NCBI GenBank assembly: GCA_900552775.1
Contig: USAP01000006.1
Coordinates: 1 to 21,714 of the forward strand
Length of the DNA stretch: 21,714 nt
Source: an uncultured Eubacteriales bacterium
GTDB lineage: Bacteria > Bacillota > Clostridia > UMGS1883 > UMGS1540
Direction: 5' to 3'
Made by a program: the position numbers and the translations under genes. The notes under the pieces are model-generated. The model was not told the DNA's origin. It searched no databases and saw only the letters and a program-made list of their open reading frames with translations. Of the stretch, positions 16,716 to 21,714 are shown in pieces (position 1 is the stretch's first letter; the number at the start of each line of letters is the position of its first letter).

Positions 16716-16744
16716 GAGAGCGCAGTGCTTTTTACTGCGCTCTT
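16716..16744 (-). terminator. Stable hairpin 3' of the secreted beta-helix gene
   Basis: AGAGCGCAGT (16717-16726) and ACTGCGCTCT (16734-16743) form a perfect 10-bp stem with a 7-nt loop, 18 nt past the stop codon of the - strand gene. There is no clear T run after it on the - strand. It may therefore protect the mRNA 3' end or pause polymerase, with the main stop at 16641-16668. A weaker 7-bp hairpin lies between them (16689-16705). Confidence 0.55.
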
Positions 16745-16761
16745 AAAACTTAAATTAAGTA

Positions 16762-19533
16762 TTATTTGCTGATAACTACTTTTTCTTCAGCTTCAATCCA
16801 TTCAACGCTTGCTCCGAGTTTTTCAGATATAAAGCGAATGGGTGTGTATGTTCTGTCGTTTTCTATAAACGCAGGCGAATTAATTGAAACCGTTTTGCCG
16901 TTCACTTCAGCAGTTTCAGCACCGATTGTAATAACAATAGTTATGTCTTCATCGGTTTTAATATTCTTACCGCTTATTGTAACGATTCTGTTTTCAGCGT
17001 CCCATGAAACACTTGCACCAAGGTTTTCAGCCACAAAACGTGCAGGAAGCATTGTGCGGTCATTTACTATTTTCGGAGCAACATCATTTGTTTTTGTTTC
17101 TCCGAAAACCAAAGCCTCTTTTTTGTCCACGGTCAGAATCATCTGATTTGACGAATTGCCTGTCTCTTTCCATGCGGCGTAAAGTTTAAGATTGCTTGAC
17201 ACGCCTTTTGAAAAATCATATTTTTGTGTGAGCTCTTCGTCTGTGTACCAGCCCGCAAACTCAAATCCTTCTTTTGTCGGCGCTTCGGGTTCTTTGGCTG
17301 CGGAGTTTGGAGCAACGTTCTGCGAGGCTATTTGACTTCCGCCGTCTGTGCCGAACGATACCGTGTAGCTTGGCAATATAGATGTGCTGCCGCTGCTACT
17401 TGAGCTCTTTCTTCCGGTTGCCGAATATTCAACTTTCAAAGTAGCGGAATCAGCATCATTTGTGACCGCTGCAGCTCCGTTTAACTCGTAGCCGTTTTCC
17501 GCAATGCCTGCTGTTGTGTAATTCGGCTTTACGGTGATTTCTATTTCTGCCGTGTATACTGTTCTGTACGCAAATTTTGCCGTAACTTTCGGAGTCCATA
17601 CAACGGTTGCTGTGTATTCTTCTGTTTCAATACTCGTCTGGGGCACGGCGTTTTTCACGGGAGCCGTGAGAGGAATTAGCCTGTTTATTGTTTTGGGCAA
17701 TATCTTAAATGACTTTTCAAAGTTTCCGTCATAGTTTTTTGAAATAATTGTAACCTTTGCTTTTGCTTCGGAAGTGACGTTTGTGTTACCCGTATAATCT
17801 ACCGCGTAATCTATATCTGAAGCAAGAATTTTATCTCCGTCTTTTATTTCGACTTCCGGTTTAATTTCTTCGCCCGTATAGATTTGATCCGAAATTTCGG
17901 ACATATTCTCCGCCGTCAGCGTCTTTTTAGCTATTTTAAACTCTTTTGCTTCACTTTCAAGTCCTGTATATTCCGATGTTTCCGCAACAAAGGCTTTAAC
18001 ATAGTATGTTCCGGCATTTTCAGGAACTTCTTCGGTATATTTGCCGTCTTTTTCGCTTGAATATTTATATGTCGGCGTTCCGGATTTCGCTTCTGCTGTC
18101 GGCGTATTTGGCTTATCGCCGTAAGTCCAGCCGCTTATTTCAAGCTCTTTTGTGAATTCGTTTGTTTCCTGAGGAACCGTTATTTTCTTCCAAACGGCAT
18201 AGAGAGTTGTGTTTTCGGAAACGGAAACCGTTTCGTTTGCGGTATACTCCGCTTCGGAAGAGTCTTTGTCGGAAGCCCAGCCGAGAAATTCATATCCGAT
18301 TCTTGCAGGAACTGCGTTTGTAACGGTAAATTCCGCTTTTTGACCAACTTCAATTTCTTTGCTTTCACCGTCCGGCGCATTTTCACCCCCGTTTGCGTCA
18401 TAACCGAAATAAACAAGATATTTTTTCGTTTCGCCGCTTGATGTCTGTGTGAGCTTAATCTTGTTATCCTCAAGCTTTAAAAAGTAATCACTGTTGCTTA
18501 CGCTGAGTTTTGCCATATCGTTATTTGTGAGCGTAACGCCTTCCGAAGCCTTGGCTATAACTCTGCCTTCCTCCACGTGTTCAACCGTAAGTGTAATGGG
18601 GTTTTTTACAGACGATGTAAGTTCAATATATTTGTCAACGGAGCCGCTGCTTGTAATATAAACATCGTTTCCGGAATCTATATTTGCGTTGCCGCCGATT
18701 TTCAAAATTGCACTTGAGCCGGACACACAGCTGTGGAAAATTGCTTTTCCTTTGCATTTTGTTCCTTCGGTAGTGTTATCTTTTATTGTGCCGCCGTTTA
18801 TTATGGTTGTGCCGTATGAAGTGTTGTATATGGCGCCGCCCCTGTCTGAGGAATTATTTCGGATTGTGCCGCCGTTTACGGTGAGAGAAGCGCTTCTTAC
18901 ATAAAATGCTCCGCCGCCGTATGACGCGCTCGAAAGGATTGTTTTATTGTTTTCGATAATTCCGTCAGTCATAATAAATTCTGATTGAGATGAATTTTCC
19001 GAAGACAAATAAACCGCACCGCCGTAGTGTTTTGATTCGCAGCCGGAAATTCTGCCGCCGTCCATGGTGAATTTGCCGCCGTACATACAAATTGCTGCGC
19101 CGTATCCTGTATTTATATCTTTTTTGTGATTTACAAGTGCCGTGCCGTCTTTCATACAAACTTCGCCGTTTTCGACATAGATTGCCGCGCCGGCACCGTC
19201 GGAAACAATAACTCCGTTGCCGTCAAGCGTTATGTTTTCGAGAGTGAGATATGCACCGGCCGGAACCTTTATAAGGCTTCCGGTTTTCGCCGTTCTTTTA
19301 AGAGTTCCCCCGCCCGTAATTGTAACGCTGCCTGAAATAGTTATCGGCGCAGTTAAACTTACGGTACCCGTTACGGTTACCGTTCCCGATATTGTTTCAT
19401 TGCCGTGGCTTTCGCCGTCGTTCCACGTGACTTTGGCGGAATCATCGGCATATGCTGCAGGGGCGATCGTGTACAAAGCCGAAAGAAGCATTGCCAAAGA
19501 CAGAAAAACCGTTAAACATTTTTTTACCTTCAT
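16762..19533 (-). CDS. Large secreted multi-domain protein: beta-helix region, InlB/MBG repeats, stalk-like C-terminus
   Basis: From the ATG at 19531-19533 (ribosome binding site CAAAGGAGA, 19541-19549) the protein has 923 residues; an upstream in-frame ATG at 19611 lacks such a site. A signal peptide (1-29, cut after AAYA) is followed by a glycine-rich right-handed beta-helix-like region (about 45-300) with repeats such as NGGTIRNNSSDRGGAIYN and INGGTIKDN. Then come an InlB/Listeria-Bacteroides repeat (about 372-448, ending TLYAVWK), an MBG-like pair (about 455-612), a domain with TATVVWTPKVTAKFAYRTVYTA (about 630-705), a serine hinge, a second InlB repeat (about 722-790, AGWYTDEEL) and a copper-amine-oxidase-N-like double domain (about 798-923; NDRTMLPARFVAENLGASVSW and NDRTYTPIRFISEKLGASVEW). 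There is no LPXTG, SLH or lipobox. A role in adhesion or wall association is inferred. The divergent MerR gene probably controls it. Confidence 0.85.
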   Translation of the reverse strand: MKVKKCLTVFLSLAMLLSALYTIAPAAYADDSAKVTWNDGESHGNETISGTVTVTGTVSLTAPITISGSVTITGGGTLKRTAKTGSLIKVPAGAYLTLENITLDGNGVIVSDGAGAAIYVENGEVCMKDGTALVNHKKDINTGYGAAICMYGGKFTMDGGRISGCESKHYGGAVYLSSENSSQSEFIMTDGIIENNKTILSSASYGGGAFYVRSASLTVNGGTIRNNSSDRGGAIYNTSYGTTIINGGTIKDNTTEGTKCKGKAIFHSCVSGSSAILKIGGNANIDSGNDVYITSSGSVDKYIELTSSVKNPITLTVEHVEEGRVIAKASEGVTLTNNDMAKLSVSNSDYFLKLEDNKIKLTQTSSGETKKYLVYFGYDANGGENAPDGESKEIEVGQKAEFTVTNAVPARIGYEFLGWASDKDSSEAEYTANETVSVSENTTLYAVWKKITVPQETNEFTKELEISGWTYGDKPNTPTAEAKSGTPTYKYSSEKDGKYTEEVPENAGTYYVKAFVAETSEYTGLESEAKEFKIAKKTLTAENMSEISDQIYTGEEIKPEVEIKDGDKILASDIDYAVDYTGNTNVTSEAKAKVTIISKNYDGNFEKSFKILPKTINRLIPLTAPVKNAVPQTSIETEEYTATVVWTPKVTAKFAYRTVYTAEIEITVKPNYTTAGIAENGYELNGAAAVTNDADSATLKVEYSATGRKSSSSSGSTSILPSYTVSFGTDGGSQIASQNVAPNSAAKEPEAPTKEGFEFAGWYTDEELTQKYDFSKGVSSNLKLYAAWKETGNSSNQMILTVDKKEALVFGETKTNDVAPKIVNDRTMLPARFVAENLGASVSWDAENRIVTISGKNIKTDEDITIVITIGAETAEVNGKTVSINSPAFIENDRTYTPIRFISEKLGASVEWIEAEEKVVISK

Positions 19534-19604
19534 TATTATTTCTCCTTTGAAATGTATTTGCCGCATGGTATGTGTGTCCGGCTCACGTGTGCCCAAACAT
19601 AAGC

Positions 19605-19633
19605 TTGACACGCATACCGTTATGTGCTACAAT
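19605..19633 (+). promoter_or_regulatory. Promoter of the MerR-family regulator
   Basis: TTGACA (19605-19610), exactly 17 bp, TACAAT (19628-19633) with an extended -10 TGC. Transcription should start near 19640, at the edge of the palindromic operator, leaving a leader of about 54 nt. Confidence 0.8.
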
Positions 19634-19634
19634 T

Positions 19635-19665
19635 ATTATATAGCGCCCATTAATGGGCGATGCAA
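19635..19665 (-). promoter_or_regulatory. Probable MerR-type promoter of the secreted beta-helix gene
   Basis: Read on the - strand, TTGCAT (19660-19665) is followed by a 19-bp spacer (19641-19659) and TATAAT (19635-19640). Spacers of 19-20 bp are the mark of promoters activated by MerR-family proteins. The spacer contains a perfect 16-bp palindrome. An alternative -10, TATATA (19637-19642), would give a normal 17-bp spacer. The leader to the ATG would be about 95 nt. Confidence 0.55.
19644..19659. promoter_or_regulatory. Perfect 16-bp palindromic operator between the divergent genes
   Basis: CGCCCATTAATGGGCG is a perfect inverted repeat. It lies inside the spacer of the promoter facing the secreted protein and about +4 to +19 of the MerR-gene transcript. 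This position suits a dimeric MerR-family regulator that represses itself and controls the divergent gene. The assignment is inferred from position and symmetry only. Confidence 0.6.
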
Positions 19666-19693
19666 TCATTTTTTTATTTTTGTGAGGTTTACT

Positions 19694-20464
19694 ATGAGTG
19701 ATAACAAAAAAATGTTTTCTATAGGTGAAATTGCAAAATCGATAAATATTACGCGCAAAATTATATTAAATTACGAGTCAAAGGGGCTTATAACTCCGGA
19801 CGCAAAAGACGGCGCCGCGGGAAACAGATACTTCACAATAGATACTTTCACAAAAATCAGAACTATCCGAATTTTTCAGAAGCTCGGACTCTCTCTCGAC
19901 GAAATCAGAGATTATTTCGAAGACAAGACGGATCTTATGCCGCTCATTGCACGTCTTGAAACATTGCGTGACGAATTGAATCTTAATATAGAAAGGCTGT
20001 ATGAGCGTACAAGCAGAACGCAGAATATAGTTTCAAAAATCTCCGTAGAATCTCAAAAGGCTTTTAGCCACACATATAAAGTATCTTCTCTTGATGAAAA
20101 AAGCAGACTTCTCAGGGAAACTGCGCTTGAAGCAATGCGCAGTTACGGAACGGATACCACAAAAAATATGTATTTTACGGAATTTTCTCTCGACACCCCG
20201 GAAGAAGTATCGTTTTGCGTTGCTGTTCCTCCGGAAAGTAGCGGCGATAATATAATAAATTACCCTGCCTTTGAGGCTTTATCAATGTGTCACCACGGCG
20301 CATATGAAGAGCTTGCAGATGTACGGGAAATGCTGATTGCCTATGCCGGGGAAAATAATATCCGCATAGCTTCAAAGTGCCGTCATGTATACCTTGAAGG
20401 TCCTCCGCAGCACAAAGACGCGCACAGATTTATAACACGAGTTATCATTCCGACGGAGCAATAA
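19694..20464 (+). CDS. MerR-family transcriptional regulator with GyrI/BmrR-like ligand-binding domain
   Basis: From the ATG at 19694 (GAGG at 19684-19687, 6 nt spacing) the protein has 256 residues. An open frame continues upstream to 19217, but it runs antisense through the secreted-protein gene and across the promoter, so the extension is not real. Residues about 8-75 form the MerR winged helix (FSIGEIAKSINITRKIILNYESKGLI, then GNRYFTIDTFTKIRTIRIFQKLGLSLDEIRDYF). About 80-120 is the dimerising coiled coil. About 130-256 resembles the GyrI-like/BmrR effector barrel (SMCHHGAYEELAD, RHVYLEGPPQHKDAHRFITRVIIPTE). Such domains bind lipophilic or cationic small molecules. It probably autoregulates through the 19644-19659 palindrome and controls the divergent secreted protein. 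There is no metal-binding cysteine pair of the MerR/CueR type. Confidence 0.87.
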   Translation: MSDNKKMFSIGEIAKSINITRKIILNYESKGLITPDAKDGAAGNRYFTIDTFTKIRTIRIFQKLGLSLDEIRDYFEDKTDLMPLIARLETLRDELNLNIERLYERTSRTQNIVSKISVESQKAFSHTYKVSSLDEKSRLLRETALEAMRSYGTDTTKNMYFTEFSLDTPEEVSFCVAVPPESSGDNIINYPAFEALSMCHHGAYEELADVREMLIAYAGENNIRIASKCRHVYLEGPPQHKDAHRFITRVIIPTEQ

Positions 20465-20596
20465 ATTAATAGAGGCTATAATAAAGCCGGAGTCCCCGTG
20501 AAAATATAGAAAGTCAGAAGATTAAAATGAAACGGCAGAAAAACAATTGCGTTTTGTTAATGCAGAAATAACAAAAACAGAATATATTAATTTTAA

Positions 20597-20628
20597 AAGG
20601 GATAGAGCGAAATTTCGCTCTATCCCTT
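20597..20628 (-). terminator. Perfect 32-bp palindrome, terminator of the rubredoxin operon
   Basis: AAGGGATAGAGCGAAA (20597-20612) is followed directly by its exact reverse complement (20613-20628). On the - strand it is followed by TTAAAATTAAT-like sequence after a T-containing edge, fitting termination after the rubredoxin gene. On + it follows the MerR gene but lacks a long T run. The region 20465-20596 holds nothing else I recognise. Confidence 0.75.
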
Positions 20629-20663
20629 AAAAATCTGTATTACATGTTTTTATGATTCGGGAT

Positions 20664-20819
20664 TTAGTCTTCCTCAAATGCGTCTTTGCCCAAGCCGCAG
20701 GTGGGACAAACCCAATCCTCGGGAACATCTTCCCATGCTGTGCCGGGAGCTACACCGTTTTCAGGATCGCCCAACTCCGGGTCATAAACATATCCGCACG
20801 GACATACATATTTTTTCAT
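20664..20819 (-). CDS. Rubredoxin with a shortened (C-P-C) N-terminal iron knuckle
   Basis: This 51-residue one-iron electron-transfer protein has the rubredoxin core [20 protein letters not shown] and [20 protein letters not shown]. Iron is held by four cysteines. The C-terminal pair is normal (C38-P-T-C41), but the N-terminal pair reads C6-P-C8-G, one residue shorter than the usual C-x-x-C-G. The ATG is preceded by AAAGGAG at good spacing, and the reading frame is otherwise complete. It is the last gene of the Fur/PerR-rubrerythrin operon, where rubredoxin would pass electrons to the peroxide-reducing rubrerythrin. The shortening is in frame, so it is not a simple frameshift. Confidence 0.88.
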   Translation of the reverse strand: MKKYVCPCGYVYDPELGDPENGVAPGTAWEDVPEDWVCPTCGLGKDAFEED

Positions 20820-20850
20820 AACAAAAAACTCCTTTCTTGTATTTAAAACG

Positions 20851-21045
20851 TTATCTGCTCATAATCAGAGATATTGTATCCATAATTTTATCGTGACAAC
20901 CTCCGCAGCCGGTTGAGCATTTTGTGATTTTTTGAACATCGTCAAAAGCCTTTTCTACATTCTCAAATTTTGATTCGCTGTGAAGCGCATTTTCTATATC
21001 TGCATAGGTAACGTGTTTGCAATGACAAATAGTATAGTTTTCCAT
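20851..21045 (-). CDS. BFD-like [2Fe-2S]-binding small protein
   Basis: This 64-residue protein has the bacterioferritin-associated-ferredoxin (BFD/Fer2_BFD) signature: [15 protein letters not shown] (Cys7, Cys9) at the N-terminus and [13 protein letters not shown] (Cys43, Cys47, Cys50) near the C-terminus. Four of these cysteines, most likely C7, C9, C47 and C50, hold the cluster in family members. Stand-alone copies are thought to supply electrons, for example for iron release from ferritins. It lies 17 nt after the reverse rubrerythrin and 31 nt before rubredoxin, with AAGGTGATT as ribosome binding site. A role as electron donor or redox sensor for the rubrerythrin is inferred from context. 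Confidence 0.85.
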   Translation of the reverse strand: MENYTICHCKHVTYADIENALHSESKFENVEKAFDDVQKITKCSTGCGGCHDKIMDTISLIMSR

Positions 21046-21062
21046 AATAAATCACCTTAAAA

Positions 21063-21608
21063 TTAACCGAAATATCTCTTCAAAAGTCCCTCAAATGCTT
21101 TACCGTGCCTTGCCTCGTCGCGGCCCATCTCATGTACGGAATCGTGGATGGCGTCCAAACCAAGCTCTTTTGCTTTCTTTGCAAGAGCTGTTTTTCCTGC
21201 TGTTGCACCGTGCTCTGCCTCAACACGCATTTCAAGATTTTTCTTTGTGCTGTCTGTTACAACTTCGCCCAAAAGTTCTGCAAATTTTGCAGCGTGTTCA
21301 GCTTCTTCGTAAGCTGCCTTTTCCCAGTAAAGACCGATTTCCGGATAGCCTTCTCTGTGAGCCACTCTTGCCATAGCAAGGTACATGCCTACTTCTGTGC
21401 ACTCGCCGCTGAAGTTCATTCTGAGACCCTCTATGATTTCGGGATCAACGCCTTTTGCCACGCCCACAACGTGCTCCGATGCCCAAACTTTTTCATCTTC
21501 CGAAACTTCGCTGAATTTGGAAGCGGGTGCTCCGCACTGAGGACATTTTTCCGGAGCGGAATCTCCTTCGTGAACATAGCCGCAGATTGCACATACAAAT
21601 TTTTTCAT
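21063..21608 (-). CDS. Reverse rubrerythrin (NADH-dependent peroxidase component)
   Basis: This 181-residue protein has the rubredoxin-like domain first (residues 1-40; C6-x2-C9 and C22-x2-C25 in [13 protein letters not shown] and [12 protein letters not shown]) and the four-helix ferritin-like diiron domain second (about 60-181). That order is the reverse of classical rubrerythrin. Diiron ligands are visible in [48 protein letters not shown] and [12 protein letters not shown]. In clostridia such proteins reduce hydrogen peroxide and oxygen to water with electrons from NADH via rubredoxin and its reductase, and are under PerR control. The start lies 18 nt after a Fur/PerR-family gene and has GAGAGG upstream. 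The neighbouring BFD-like protein and rubredoxin fit as electron carriers. Confidence 0.93.
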   Translation of the reverse strand: MKKFVCAICGYVHEGDSAPEKCPQCGAPASKFSEVSEDEKVWASEHVVGVAKGVDPEIIEGLRMNFSGECTEVGMYLAMARVAHREGYPEIGLYWEKAAYEEAEHAAKFAELLGEVVTDSTKKNLEMRVEAEHGATAGKTALAKKAKELGLDAIHDSVHEMGRDEARHGKAFEGLLKRYFG

Positions 21609-21626
21609 GATAAAAAACCTCTCTTT

Positions 21627-21714
21627 TTATAAATTTTTATTATTTTTTTTCAGGCATTTGCCGCACACTCCGTAAAAATAAACGGAATGGCTTTTGATTT
21701 GGAAATCCGTGTTG
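21627..21714 (-). CDS. Fur/PerR-family regulator, C-terminal 28 residues only
   Basis: The gene is cut by the window edge. The visible end reads DFQIKSHSVYFYGVCGKC followed by a Lys/Asn-rich tail and TAA. This matches the last strand of Fur-family proteins (typically F-x-I-x-S-H-x-x-x-F/I-Y-G-x-C-x-x-C), and the CxxC is the second half of the structural zinc site. Because the next genes are rubrerythrin, a BFD-like protein and rubredoxin, I infer a PerR-type peroxide sensor that governs this operon. The residues that separate PerR from Fur or Zur lie outside the window. Confidence 0.85.
   Translation of the reverse strand, partial: NTDFQIKSHSVYFYGVCGKCLKKNNKNL

Noticed and set aside
19217..19693. 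Upstream in-frame extension of the MerR regulator (open frame giving 415 residues)
   Set aside because: It runs antisense through the signal-peptide end of the secreted-protein gene and across a consensus promoter; the ATG at 19694 has its own ribosome binding site and starts the normal MerR N-terminus.
20465..20596. Possible promoter or small gene after the MerR regulator (TATAAT near 20480, short ATG frame near 20527)
   Set aside because: There is no matching -35 and the frame is only 14 codons without a ribosome binding site.
21105..21632. 175-codon + strand frame opposite the reverse rubrerythrin
   Set aside because: It is antisense to a gene with all expected metal ligands, and its translation is Cys/Phe-rich without any motif.

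Overview
The window looks like a chromosomal segment of an anaerobic, low-to-mid GC Firmicute, probably a gut-type Clostridia. The support is circumstantial but consistent: AddA/AddB recombination nuclease, a ClpE-type zinc-finger Clp ATPase, strong AAGGAGG-type ribosome binding sites, TTGACA/TATAAT promoters, a one-piece tmRNA, and a Fur/PerR-like, reverse-rubrerythrin, rubredoxin oxidative-defence operon of the kind found in strict anaerobes. I see no insertion sequence, phage gene or CRISPR array.

Left part (1-7371, + strand): four closely packed genes (gaps of 5-14 nt) encode an XRE-cupin regulator, an acyl-CoA synthetase, a secreted L,D-transpeptidase and a ClpE-like unfoldase. They end in a hairpin terminator at 5768-5806. 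This hairpin carries the ribosome binding site of the next gene, a membrane-anchored G5/M23 cell-wall endopeptidase. A 21-codon reading frame with a good ribosome binding site and a tRNA-Thr(GGT) with consensus promoter and terminator lie on the - strand between this gene and addB.

Middle (7372-16540, + strand): addB and addA overlap by 11 nt and encode the double-strand-break end-processing helicase-nuclease. Then come a small single-pass membrane protein with a coiled coil and a Ser/Thr/Pro tail, a PLP enzyme of the O-acetylhomoserine sulfhydrylase (MetY) type, and ssrA (tmRNA, tag ANDRVALAA) with its own promoter and terminator.

Right part (16541-21714): a large secreted protein on the - strand combines a glycine-rich beta-helix-like region, InlB/MBG-type repeats and a copper-amine-oxidase-N-like C-terminus. 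It is divergent from a MerR-family regulator with a GyrI/BmrR-like ligand domain. The 160-bp region between them holds a perfect 16-bp palindrome. The palindrome lies inside the long spacer of the promoter facing the secreted protein and at the start of the regulator's own transcript, as expected for MerR-type control. This is the most testable regulatory unit in the window. The end of the window holds, on the - strand, a Fur/PerR C-terminus, reverse rubrerythrin, a BFD-like [2Fe-2S] protein and a rubredoxin whose N-terminal cysteine pair is C-P-C instead of C-x-x-C.
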